A stretch of 64,000 nucleotides of DNA from Chloranthus sessilifolius (taxonomy: Eukaryota > Streptophyta > Magnoliopsida > Chloranthales > Chloranthaceae): positions 72,435,604 to 72,499,603 of the forward strand of contig CM037587.1 of NCBI GenBank assembly GCA_021018995.1. Direction: 5' to 3'. The notes beneath the pieces were generated by a model. The model made no database searches. It had not been told where the DNA came from and saw only the letters and a program-made list of their open reading frames with translations. The position numbers and the translations under genes are program-made. Below, piece by piece: positions 22,902 through 33,024 of the stretch. How positions within the stretch are numbered: position 1 is the stretch's first letter; each line of letters begins with the position of its first letter.

Positions 22902-23990
22902 TCTAGACACCCAAATCTGACCCAATACATGATCAGCCCATTCTTCGATAAGAACCCGTTTCCAAGCTTCCGAAAGCATCCCTCATAAACTTAGTGGACC
23001 CCTTAGAACTCATCTTGAACTTTTCCGGGCCCACAAAATAAGCTTTTGGTTTTTCTCAAAAATTAATCCATGCTTGCATATTATGTACACATGACCAAAA
23101 TTAACCCATGCAAGCATATTATGCACTCATGACCAAAATTAAGCCACTCATGCATAGTATGCACGCATGACTAAATGTTAATCTTCTCCAAAGAATAACT
23201 CTTAGCTCGGGCCCCTAACTTCTCAATTTTATTTTTGGGTTTTAAAGAATGCGTGCGTAATATGCTCGCATGAATTAAAACCTGCAAATCCGAGAATGCA
23301 TAGATCCCCTTGTTGTGCTTGACTTGTAGACTATCCCAAACTTTAAGGATAGGTTCTAAACTACCTTTGTACCCTCAAAAGCCATTAGAATCCCCATTTT
23401 ACTCTTTAAGTTATTCATCCATCATCTACCATTAAAACCTATCTTTGTCTTTTGCAAGCCCCCGAATCCTTATATGAACCCAATTATAAGCCCCTTAATC
23501 ACTCATTTCTCTATAAATAGAGACCCCCACCCCCTTATTTAGGACACACTAATTTTGTAAATCCCTAGCCAATCCATCTCCTAACTTCATACCTCCAAGC
23601 TTTCCATCTCCCAACCTTAGTCAAATCCTAGGATTCCATCTCCCATATTTGCATTCGGACGCTTGCCGGAATAATCATACGCGAAGATCCGACGGTAGTG
23701 CTACAAGAGATTGAGATTTCATCTCTGGCTCTCTTCTTACTCTATTCTCTAATTTTTTTTCTCTCTAGACTTTTTCCTTATCCTATGATTTAAGCCGTTA
23801 CCCCGTCGAAATTCGGATAGTGCGGAAAGCTTATTACTGATCTATGTGCCTTCGAGCAATGAGAAATGTTGCCTATTTATCCTCTTTTTTATTTACTTTG
23901 GCTATAGTATAGGCCACTTACATGTTATATAAGGTTTAATCTCAACGTACTAGTTCCATTAGTGTCCAACCGTGGACTTTACGGGTCCAT
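22902..23990 (+). mobile_element. Tat/Ogre-type LTR1 (plus strand)
   Basis: Begins with TAGACACCCAAAT (22904), the start signature of Tat/Ogre LTRs (normally TGTAGACACCC). Homologous to LTR2 in the inverted direction: CTT.CGAAAGCAT and CCCTTAGAA.TCAT blocks in the same order. The TATA box CTATAAATAG lies at 23511 and a CT-rich leader follows. The end is not sharply defined; it runs into the region after LTR2 near 23990. Confidence 0.6.
23069..23273 (+). repeat. Palindromic word cluster 1 (LTR1 U3)
   Basis: Four 25-base words at about 23069-23093, 23107-23131, 23145-23169 and 23249-23273. The consensus half-site is CATGCGTGCATA, then one central base, then its complement. Each copy pairs at 9 of 12 positions; the core GCATA.TATGC is kept in three and has one change in the fourth. 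They lie 238-442 bases upstream of the TATA box at 23511. Confidence 0.75.
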
Positions 23991-24020
23991 CGCGATGATG
24001 TGCACTCTAAAAAAAATGAT

Positions 24021-24030
24021 GCAGTCGCCA
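24021..24030 (-). promoter_or_regulatory. PBS-like TGGCGACTGC next to LTR2
   Basis: On the minus strand TGGCGACTGC follows the LTR2 end and resembles the TGGCGACTCC start of Tat/Ogre primer-binding sites. The part after it does not continue the match, so it is short or decayed. Confidence 0.45.
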
Positions 24031-25472
24031 CCCGGAGCTTTTGGTGACCCGGGATACCTCAAAAATTAATACATAAGAACCAAAGTGCAAAAATATGATT
24101 CTGATTTACCGATTTTTACCAAAGGCTCTTGGGTAGGGGCGTCGGTTATTGATCGGAAAGATGTTAGGCACCCAATCAACCCACTCGTAAGCCGTCTTTA
24201 CTTATAGTCAAATGATAAAAAAAGAAGAAACAAAATAAACGGTGCTCCTCCTTGCCCGAAGGCACTACGATCCTATTTGAGCTCCCCTTCCCCCCTCCCC
24301 GCGGGGCAATCACCGGAGTTTTAGTGGCGTGACGACTCAAATTCTAGGATGGGAGGAAAGCAAAAGAAGATAGAGGAATAGAGGAGAGAGCTGAAGCTCT
24401 CGGGCCCTTGTAGCACTAATGTAGACCTTCGCGTGAGGATACATCCAGTGAGCTTCCGATAGCAAATGGGTTGAGGAAATGGTCTTAGCTTCTAAGGTTT
24501 GAAGGCTAGAAGGTAGGAGAGCTAGACTAGGACCTAGTTCTTGCTAAAGTTAGGAGATTAATATGGGAAAATAAGGTGTAAAGGGTGAACTAAGTTTTTA
24601 GAATTTTTGGAGTTTTAATGCTAAATGGGAGAAAGAAATCTCTAAAGGTTTTTTACTTTTAGAATTTTTTTCAAGCCCTTAAACAAAGGGGGGTGGCTCT
24701 CTATTTATAGAAAAGAAGAGGATTAGTGAAGGGTTAAAGAGCTAATTGGGTTCGCAATTAGGTAATAGGGATCTAAGGCTTTCTAGAGTTTTGGGAGCTT
24801 ATATTGGTGGGAAAGGAGTTTAATGGTCGATGATAGGGTAGGGTTTTAAATGGCTAAAGGGTTGCAAATAGAACTAATGGGGTGCAACAGTCCTAAAGAA
24901 ACCCACTCCAGACTTTGGGGTGGTCAACAAGTCAAACCTCAAATTCGAAATCTGGACATTTTCCCAAAAAATACTATTCCTAAGCCTAACGTGTATATTA
25001 TACACGCTAGGCTTGGGAACAGTATTCCCTGAGAAAATAGAGAAGTCCGAGGCCCGTTCTTGAGCTCAACTCTGAAGGAAGAAGCCAATTTTGCCTAGCG
25101 TGTATAATATACACGCTAGTGTAATTTCCTGCATTTCTGCACAATTTTTAAATTGTCATAACTTTTGATATATGACTCGTATTGAGGCGATTCTTGGCTT
25201 GTTCAAAAGTTGGGAACATCCTCTTTTCAATGCTATAGGCCTCAGCTCTAGCAGAGGTTTATGTAAACTTTGGCATTCCTCTTTTCATCCACTGCCCAGG
25301 AGGGTTCAAATCGGGCCTGGGAAGGTTTCTAATGGGTCGGAGAAGGCTAGGGTTGATTTCTAAGGATTCAGGATGATTTCTAAGGGTTTGAGAAATGCTT
25401 TCGAAAGCTCGAGAGTATGCCTTACTCGAAGTATGTGCCGATTGAGCCTTGGGCTAAATTTGGGTGTCTATA
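24031..25472 (-). mobile_element. Tat/Ogre-type LTR2 (minus strand)
   Basis: Begins TATAGACACCCA at 25472 on the minus strand (TGTAGACACCCA with one change) and ends at about 24031. The TATA box CTATAAATAG lies at 24720-24711. Just upstream (25485-25473) is a purine tract AAAGAGGGGCATC, as before a Tat 3' LTR, while a PBS-like sequence lies at the other end; whether it was a 5' or 3' LTR is unclear. LTR1 and LTR2 face each other. Confidence 0.65.
24984..25120 (-). repeat. Palindromic word cluster 2 (LTR2 U3)
   Basis: Two 25-base words. The copy at about 25095-25119 is a perfect palindrome: half-site CTAGCGTGTATA, one central A, exact complement (12 of 12 pairs). The copy at about 24986-25010 pairs 11 of 12. 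Both are 265-410 bases upstream of the LTR2 TATA box (minus strand). Confidence 0.85.
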
Positions 25473-26288
25473 GATGCCCCTCTTTAGTATCCGATCACTA
25501 GTGATCGCATACAAAAAAAAAAGACATCCGAAGAGGCCCAAGGCAGGTTCGCTATATTCTAAGTGAATCTCAAATATTAAGAAAGTAATGGAAAAGATAA
25601 CTAAATGGAGAGTGACGTAAGCCCAATACTTGGGAAAACATACGTCACTCGAGCGTAGCGGAAGCCCTATACCTAGGAAAACGTCCGTTCCTCAAGGCTA
25701 TCGGTCCCCATGCGCTTAGCGACATTACTGGGAAAAACCATAATGTTGTATTTGAAAATTTACGATATTTGAGATTCATTTCTAACAAGACTGCCCCGTG
25801 AGTGGGAGGGTGATCGACCCATACTTAAAGATTAGTGTAAAACAATGACGCGAAGATTCACAGTTTGTGCCCAATCTCATGAGGCATTGATTGCCCCATT
25901 TGATTGGCCAAAGGTGCCCCTACGCAAAGTAAGGTTCGAGGTCTTTGAGCAAATTCATCGATCTTGAAAATAATTTAGCACAATTACCTGAGCGGAGCGA
26001 ATATTGATGTCGCAACGCTCTTTGGGAGTGTGTGCCACTTTTTAAACCACATATTTTTATTATTTTACGTTTTTTTGTATTTTTAATTTTTGATGTTTGT
26101 TCGAGATTTTTGAGCGTGCTCATCGACTCTAAACATTTTTATTTTAGCATAACTTTCCGAGCAGATCAAATGGAGGTTGGCACGCTTTTTTGGGATGTGT
26201 GCCACTTTGAGATAGTAAACTTGTCACCATCCTTTCTTTCTTTTTCTTCCTCTTTTCTTTTTTGTTTTTTTTGTTTTATATATATATA
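25473..26288 (-). other. Probable 3' non-coding part of a Tat-type element
   Basis: Lies upstream of LTR2 on the minus strand. No coding region. A segment GGCACGCTTTTTTGGGA / GTGTGCCACTTT occurs at about 26177-26210 and, in similar form, at about 26010-26042. Around 25600-25750 a roughly 60-base unit with GGGAAAACATACGTCACTC / GGAAAACGTCCGTTCCTC repeats loosely. Confidence 0.45.
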
Positions 26289-26642
26289 GAAAAAGGCCTC
26301 CGTCCTCCATGAGAGGACGGTCACCGTCCTCCAACCTTCCACGTGGCACCCAAAACACTTGTTGGGTGCCACGTGGACCTTGGGTGCATTGCTTAGATCA
26401 TCTTTGAAAAAAACAATTTTAAAACTCATCTCCATCGTGTATATTTTGAACCGTGAAATGTAGAACAATGAAAATCGTCAAACTTTGACTTGTGGGTTTA
26501 AAATTTATTTTTCAAATTTATTTTTTTTAATATTTATCTAAACTGTCTACCTGTGCTCCACATGGCACCCAAAAAGTGGTTTGGGTGCCACGTGGATCTT
26601 GGAGGACGGCACCGTCCTCCATTGGAGGACCTAACCGGCTCC

Positions 26643-26645
<3 letters not shown>
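26289..26645. mobile_element. Fold-back MITE with nested hairpins, flanked by TA repeats
   Basis: The ends are inverted: CGTCCTCCATGAGAGGACGGT (left, about 26301-26321) against the complement of CACCGTCCTCCATTGGAGG (right), and CCACGTGGCACCCAA in both arms. Each end is itself a hairpin: at 26339-26375 CCACGTGGCACCCAA is followed by its exact reverse complement. TA dinucleotides flank both sides, so the target was probably TA-rich. Superfamily not assigned; no transposase inside. Confidence 0.7.

Positions 26646-26706
<61 letters not shown>
26646..26706. repeat. (TA)n microsatellite
   Basis: About 30 uninterrupted TA units next to the MITE. Confidence 0.95.
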
Positions 26707-26710
<4 letters not shown>

Positions 26711-26724
26711 GAGAGTCCGATGTC

Positions 26725-26899
26725 TCACACGCATAATATGCCTGCCAGGCTTAACCTAGGTAAAAAGAATAACGCCATGGAGGAAAACGTAAACCTCGCG
26801 CGTATATCACACATGCTAGGCCAATTCCTGGAAAAATAAGCTTAGCGCTAGGTCAAATCTGGGAAAAAATAAGTCTAGCATGTAGATTATACACGCTAG
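26725..26899 (+). repeat. Palindromic word cluster 3 (before PMD pseudogene 1)
   Basis: 25-base words at 26725-26749 (9 of 12 pairs, core GCATAATATGC), 26795-26819 (7 of 12) and 26875-26899 (CTAGCATGTAGA half, 10 of 12), plus a shortened CTTAGCGCTAGG at 26840. They precede a TTTAAAAC-like box (26940-26950) and the untranslated leader of PMD pseudogene 1. Confidence 0.65.
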
Positions 26900-26949
26900 G
26901 CTATTTTATGGTTTAAAACGATCGGGTACGAAGAGAGATTTTAAAACTC

Positions 26950-28039
26950 TTCCTTCTCCCTCTCTCCAAATCGAAACGGGAGCCCCTCCTTGTATTCCGT
27001 TGACTCGATTCAAACCTCGACATCGCGTCGGAGTTATCATTACCAATCAATCTCCCATTCCACACTAGATCTAGGGTTTTTACTTTTCAATCAAGGTAAC
27101 CATTTTAAACCCTTTTTTCCCTTGAATTTCTTGCTTTTTTATCACAATGTAGTTAGGATTTTTGTCTCTAGGTGATAGAATGATGGTTTTTCTTGCGAAA
27201 AGGTAACTATTTGTAATCCATTTGATTAATTTTCATGTACTTCCATGGAGTTTGGTGAAAACTTGATCAATTTGTGCCCATTTTTTTTATTTTCTTGATT
27301 TATTTTATTGGTGTAATTAGGGCTTTTGCAAACACTACAAAAAATAAAATTATTAGCGGCAATCAAAAACTGCTGCTATTAACAAAAAAACTGCCGCTAA
27401 TACCCTTGCCGCTAATAGTCTTAATAGTTGTTTTGTTAATAGCGAAAGTTTTTGGTGCAAAAAACTGCCGCTAATAGTCTTATTTTTGTAGTGAAAAATG
27501 ATATTTTTTCCTAAGGGTGCTTTTCTCGATTTGTATGCACGCTTTTATGAGGATTTTGGTCGAGGAAATGCAAGCATATTTTGCTTTAAATTTTGAAATT
27601 TGAACGCCCTTTCTCATGACAACAAAAACAGGGCTTTTTCTAAAACTGCCATTTGACACTCCCCCTTTTTTGAATTTAAAATGAACATGTTTGTGCGGGT
27701 TGTTTTTTATTTTTTTTCGAAATGTGGGAGGGGTCTTTTGCCAATACCTTAGCCTCTTTTTGTACACATATGTATGTAGATTATCTTAACTTTTCTTGGC
27801 AAAGATTTGGAAAGGCAAATAACCCGATTTTTGCTTTGATTATTTTATATTTTTTTGTTGTTTTTTTGTTGAAATTAAACGATGGGACGTGTCCTCCTTT
27901 AATTTTTTTTGTTTCTTTGGAAATTTTGGTAGGATCGAGGCATTCTTACCTTCATTTGGCCCGTTGTTTCTAGCAAAGAGCTTGATTTCCTTTTGCTTAT
28001 CATCTCCTAATGCTTGTCGTTTGTATATCTCCTTTCAGG
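26950..28039 (+). promoter_or_regulatory. Leader exon and first intron of PMD pseudogene 1 (inferred)
   Basis: A CT-rich leader (26960-27095) ends CAATCAAG followed by GTAACC (27097), a good plant splice donor. A T-rich stretch ends CTCCTTTCAG at 28038, immediately before G-ATG at 28040. The intron of about 0.94 kb contains the CACTA MITE at 27333-27493. Splicing is inferred from site sequences only. Confidence 0.45.
27333..27493. mobile_element. CACTA-type MITE (161 bp)
   Basis: Ends are CACTACAAAAAATAA and TTATTTTTGTAGTG, an inverted pair with the CACTA signature, flanked by AAA on both sides (27330-27332, 27494-27496), the 3-base target duplication expected of CACTA elements. The interior repeats a short GCCGCTAATA word several times in both orientations. 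No coding capacity. Confidence 0.85.
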
Positions 28040-30447
28040 ATGCCGCGTAGTCACTCAAGTGAGGAGGACCAAGACCGAGAGGGTAGCCCCAACGTGATCT
28101 TCGGCATCAAGGGTGAGCGTCTCATTCAGGTGCAGCACTCCTCTCGCTGTTGGTACTAGATGCAGGGTGAGGCGGCCCGCAGTGGGTTGCTCCATCAGCA
28201 GTACACCCACATTTCCAACTTTGGGATCTCCAGCTAGGTAAAAAAAATGCATTCCTTGGTTGGTTACTTTTATTCGTGCCTCTTTGTTCGGATCTGACAT
28301 TTCTCGTTCTTTTGATGCAGTCCTTGCCTCCGATCATGTTCCGTGGAGGCTGGTTCAACCTCCAACGATTTTACATCCATCTGCCTCATGTCGTGAGGTT
28401 CCTTCTAGTTCAGGCCAGATTTTGGGACTTCTTATCTTGCCCTGCTATGAGGGGTGATTCGGCCTACGTGAAGGCCTTGGTGGAGAGTTGATTCAGCCTA
28501 CGTGAAGGCCTTGGTAAAGAGGTTTCGTCTGGAGACGATGACCTTCCACATGTCTGTGGCTGAGATGACCATCACCCCTGTTGACTGGTCCATGATCACG
28601 TAGATTGCAATAGGAGGGGTGCAAGTGGTCTATCCTTGCATTCCTGATCATGTGGAGGTTATTTGATTGATTGGAGACTACCCCTTCAAACCATATGACC
28701 GGCTCCGGGGTCAAGTTGTCTTGGTTGGTGGATTTGTTCGAGGCCAATGAGTTGGTTGATTTGGACCTGCCCAATATGGATGTCGTCTTCGATCGGGAGC
28801 AGGCCCTGATGCTTGCTTGTTTCGCGCTTCTTTTTTATTTTGGGCAAGACGATCCTTGCCAATGCCAGTGGTGGTCGTGTTGCGTTGTCCCTTTCCAGCC
28901 TGATGGAGAACTGAGAGAATGTGCACCATTTCAATTAGGGCAGTGTTGGGTATGCGGTACTAATGGATAGCTTGGCTAGAGCCTCAATTTGGGAGGTTGC
29001 TTCCGTCCTTTGCTTTTGGTTCATGATTGAGGTAACCCATTGGTTTGGGTCTTTCATCCCTCTTGGTTCATCATTTATAGCTCCTTTATTCTTTGTTTTT
29101 GACATATTTTCTTGTTTGTCCATCTTTTTAAGTTTGAGGGTATCTGCACTTCCAACCTCCCCCCCCCCCTCTTCTTCTCTGATGAGTATACGTACTCCCT
29201 CATGAGTTGTTAGTATAAGGACCGTCGCCAGGACCTGGGGATGAAGCATTTGGAACTGGGTCTGAGGTCCCAGTTTGACTTGATGATTCCGGAGCAGGTT
29301 TGACACTCCCTCCCTTCGTTGGTTAAATTTTTGAGTTCTAATTGCATTTCTTGACTAATGGGATTCTCCTTTCTTGGATAGATTGTATTTGATCCTTATG
29401 TTGGCTACCCTTCTGGGACCACGCCGTTGTTGGCCAGTCACGACTGTTTGTCGATCGTCGCGTTGTCTTCTTCTACGGTTCTTGGGTCCGAGCCTACTAT
29501 TTGGGGGAGAGGGTAATGCATCAGTACCGGGACTACTTCGTCGTGCCGGTGGATCCTCCTGAGGACGTCATGTCACCAGAGGGTACGGTCAAGGAGCTTA
29601 CAGGGAGGCTCCTCTGACATGGGATTCCTGCTGAGGATCTTTTTTAGCATGGGGGTATCTGTTGTGGTATGAGTCTCTCCCCTATCTGTCCATCCTCCCA
29701 TGTTTTATGCATGGTGCCAAATTTTTGGCGTTCGGAGGTCCACGATCCTAGGTACCTTCTTTCTTTCCCTTGCTTGTGGGTTTCTTTTCCGACTATCATG
29801 TTTTTGCTTTACTGATCGAATTTCTTCCTCTCCTTTCAGTTTGAGGTGAGAGAGGATCCTGACGTGGGCGCAGACGTAGGTCCGTCAGAGGTGCCAGGTG
29901 TCAAACCATCTGGGACTTCTAGTGTGGGGTCTTCCGGGACATCTACTGCAGGGACTCAGGGGACTTTTAGGCATTTTGATGACGCGTTCCTCTCGGATTT
30001 GTGTGCTGATGTGACAGAGCGTGCTCGTCTATCCACCGAGGCGATTAGAGTTCCTCCTCTTGAGTTGGTCCCAAGGGTGAGTTCTTTTACCAAATTTTCT
30101 ATGGACATGCTTGCTCTTATCTATTTTTCTGCACTGCTGACCTTTCTCTTGCCCTCCTCGTAGGTTTACGAGTCGACTGTTCAATAGGTGGAGTATTACT
30201 GTCACATTGCTGACCTTTGACAAATTGAAGTGGTAAGTATGATGTTGGTTTGCCCTGCCTGTTTCTTTGTTGACATGTGTTTTCCCTTAACTGACCTTTC
30301 TGGTGTGATACTTTCAGCACGCTCTTGAGAGGGAGTCCCGTTCACTACTTTTCCAACTATCCCAGGCATGGTCCCGGGTGGGGGATGTCTAGACGTATCA
30401 GAAGACTTCACGCCTATGGAGGAGGGACTCTTGAGGACCTGGAGTAA
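28040..30447 (+). pseudogene. Plant mobile domain (PMD) gene 1, multi-exon, broken
   Basis: Begins MPRSHSSEEDQDREGS at 28040. Likely exon borders: donor AG-GTAAAA at 28238, acceptor GATGCAG at 28320, donor at 29032, donor after GAGCAG (29299), acceptors ending at about 29382, 29839, 30163 and 30318. The 28321 exon encodes RGGWFNLQRFYIHLPHVVRF, RFWDFLSCP, then RFRLETMTFHMSVAEMTITP, the W/F...TFH...GEMT.T pattern of plant mobile domains. The last exon is helical and ends at 30447. Stops at several sites and a frameshifting duplication at 28458-28525 show it is dead. PMD proteins act in the nucleus (MAIN family) and are also carried by transposons; the retrotransposon setting favours the latter. 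Confidence 0.6.
28458..28525 (+). repeat. 34-bp tandem duplication inside PMD pseudogene 1
   Basis: GCCTACGTGAAGGCCTTGGT occurs twice, 34 bases apart. 34 is not a multiple of three, so the second copy shifts the frame after YVKALVES. Confidence 0.85.
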
Positions 30448-30945
30448 CTTTCTTTTTTTCTTTTATAAACATTCAAACTTTTGAGTACCTTTGGAAGCAA
30501 TGTAATAACAATGATTGATTGGTGTTTTTGGATAATTTGTGAAAGAGATGTATTTAATTTTCTTTTCTATTTGTTATCTCCCACTTTGGATGTGATATGC
30601 TTGTCTTAAAAAAGGTAGGCTAGATGGGTGTGAAGCTGTAATCATGATATGTACTCTTTTGCAGGAGGGGCTATGAGTATGGAAAATGGGAAACTAATCC
30701 CCCAAGTTGTGCATTGGCTGAAATGGCCAAGGTTCATGTATTCCTCCTTTATCTGTTGTGAGCATGGTACCTATAAAAAGGGAAATGTAAAACAGGTTAA
30801 GTGGTAAACTTAGGTGTCCCAGCTCGCGGCATAGGGTGCCATCTGTAAGGAAAAAGAATGTTATTGTGTGGAGGTGGACTGGTCCAACAAACGGGGAAAA
30901 AAAACAAACTTTATTTCTCAATTGTTGTTCCTTCTTTCTTTTGGT
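30448..30945. other. Non-coding spacer between the two PMD pseudogenes
   Basis: Downstream of the PMD 1 stop; AT-rich, nothing coding seen. Confidence 0.5.
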
Positions 30946-31039
30946 CTAACGTGTAAAATATAAATGCCTAGCGTTTATATTATACATGCTAGGCGTTTTC
31001 TAGACATTTTTGGTCTAGCGTGTATAATATGCATGCTAG
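30946..31039 (+). repeat. Palindromic word cluster 4 (before PMD pseudogene 2)
   Basis: 25-base words at 30968-30992 (half CTAGCGTTTATA, 10 of 12 pairs) and 31015-31039 (half CTAGCGTGTATA, 10 of 12), plus a degenerate copy starting CTAACGTGTA at 30946. The cluster lies about 165-260 bases upstream of the PMD 2 start at 31203. Confidence 0.75.
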
Positions 31040-31202
31040 GCATTTTCTAGGTATGGTGGGCCTATAAGGCCTGAGAATGCACTTTTTTTTCTTTATTTTA
31101 AGTTGGGTTTTGAATTTTACTCTAATTTTTTTATCCTTCCTTCCTGAGGGTGGGTCCATTGTCCTACATCGAATTGTGATTCTTTAAACGGCTTTGTATG
31201 AC

Positions 31203-32712
31203 CATGGACCCGCTTCACGACCCTGCTCCGGGGGAGGGGGGGAAAGGATTTTTATACTTCCTTCCTTGGGTGTAGGGCCCAGCTTTTTGAAACATTGGCT
31301 TGATAGTTTGAACAAGAGCGAGCTCATGGATTTGGATCAACTCGAGCTTGCTCGTTTCTCCTTTGTCCTTGATGTTCCCTTGTTTTGGGATCTTATCCAT
31401 GCAGCAGTTTCTCATTGGAATGCGGAAACCCATGTCTTTCGCTTTGAGACCCATGAGCTGACTCTGACACTTGAAGAAAACTCTGTTCTGTCGGGTTTGA
31501 GGTTACATCGCGGTCTTGCTAAGGTGGTACCAAAATCGGGTTATGCCAAGACTGTCCACGCAACTTTGGGCCTGAAGAAAAGTGAGTATGAGAAGAGCTT
31601 TGCCGGCGGGCCCACCAAGTGTTCGATGAAATTCTTGAGATAACTTTTCGGTGATGAAAGTTTATAAAAATTACGGATCAGAAATATTCATAATGTGAAC
31701 ACTTTTGCCCTTTGCCTTCTCTCGGAGGTCCTCTTTTACACGGGGGGAGAGAGCTTCTCCCTTGCACTCTACGACGTACTGGCAGAGCTTGAAATTGGTC
31801 GCTCTGTGATGCATTTTGTATTGGCCTAGCTTTATGCCTTTTGCCTCGGGCAAGGTGGAGTGCTTTAGGGGATGCCCTGTCCTTCTTCAGGTCTGGCTTG
31901 GGGAGCATCTTGCTATTTTGGGATGCGTGCCCCACTTTTATGTGGTCCGGGGAGAGGTAGCTCGTTGCTTTTTAGTCCAATGTTCCAAGTTGCCTCAGGG
32001 GAATACACGCGAGATGCATCTTTGGCTGACTGAGGTTGAGCTGGCATGGAGGCTTCCATGGATTGACGGTACCTTCTCAATAGTCCGATCTAGAGATTGT
32101 GAGGATATCACCCTCCTCGGCTTGACTGGTAGTACTCATTACTTCCCTTCTCAGGTTTTACGCCAATTTGGCTATACTCAGCATGTGTCTTATGTGGCGA
32201 GACCTCCCCTGTGTGGTCTGATTTTCTCTCGGGGGTCTTCGGGAGATTTGGATAGGATAGCCGCTCTTTGGGAAATGCGTCAGTCGACGCATATGTGTGA
32301 CCTGGAGCAAGGGACCTTCCTTTTGACTTCTCCAGAGTATGAGGCTTAGCTACTATCTAAGAGGCCTTCTGCTCGTCGATTGGATCAGGTAGAGGGCAGC
32401 GGTTCAGAGGGGCCTTGGATGAGGAAAGAGTTGGTGCTTCAGACCCGATTTGAGTTGCTTGTAGTTGAGAAGCAGGTCCTGCGCGAGCATTTAGAGAAAG
32501 AGCAGGGTAAAACTGATGCGACCAAAACGAGAGCCAAAGTTGCAGAATGTGAGGTCCTTCGAAAGGGGCACTGAATGAGGCCCTTGGTGCTATTGATGCT
32601 TCCCTAAAGTGATATAGGGGCCTCCATGGTCAGTAGATGACTGACCGAAATGCTCGTGAGGATACTTTACGTGCACAGATCCGTATCCTGAAGCGCGAGT
32701 TGGGTCGTTGAC
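31203..32712 (+). pseudogene. Plant mobile domain (PMD) gene 2, frameshifted
   Basis: Starts MDPLHDPAPGEGGKG at 31203; a shift near 31260 moves into the frame SFLKHWLDSLNKSELM. The core HWNAETHVFRFETHELTLTL, then EENSVLSGLRLHRG (about 31410-31520) is the PMD signature. After a break at 31640, NTFALCLLSEVLFYTGGESF and SLALYDVLAELEIG follow in another frame, then CPVLLQVWLGEHLAIL (from about 31872) and a further conserved half to 32349. A stop at 32347 interrupts before a charged coiled-coil tail (VVEKQVLREHLEKEQGK; RAQIRILKRELGR) ending at 32712. No intron is needed over this span, unlike PMD 1. Nuclear/transposon-linked family; no activity expected. Confidence 0.65.
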
Positions 32713-32814
32713 CTGGTCTTGCACATACCTTTTACACATATCAAACACCATAGGATGAAGAATAAGAGCCCCTGACAGATATCTTTTTAGTATATATATG
32801 TTTTTTTATGTTTT

Positions 32815-33024
32815 TTATTTCTTTTTCAAATTTGTAAAGGGGGGAATAGGGTGTCACACCGATTATCTATTTGAGATGTGGTGCAAGCAAAATATGGACA
32901 TGAAAATGGGAAAGGGAAATTTATTATCTTATATAAGTATCATCTTCTTCTCCTCTTTTTTTTGATGTTGTTGCTACTTCTCCTTTCAAACTTGTAAAGG
33001 GAGAAATATGGTGTCACACTGATT
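32815..33024. repeat. Repeated LTR-edge sequence left of element C LTR
   Basis: 32820-32860 and 32983-33024 share TTGTAAAGG.G.GAATA.GGTGTCACAC, and 32850-32960 matches 34195-34310 (GAGATGTGGTGCAAGCAAAA; ATTTATTATCTTATATAAGT). The second match is the internal sequence next to the C 3' LTR, so another copy of that junction sits outside the LTR. Confidence 0.65.

Noticed and set aside
26553-26839. Open frames with long YIYIYI runs
   Set aside because: Translation of a (TA)n microsatellite.
28493-29306. Minus-strand frames of 70-123 residues
   Set aside because: Antisense of PMD pseudogene 1; rich in residues expected from complementing its codons.
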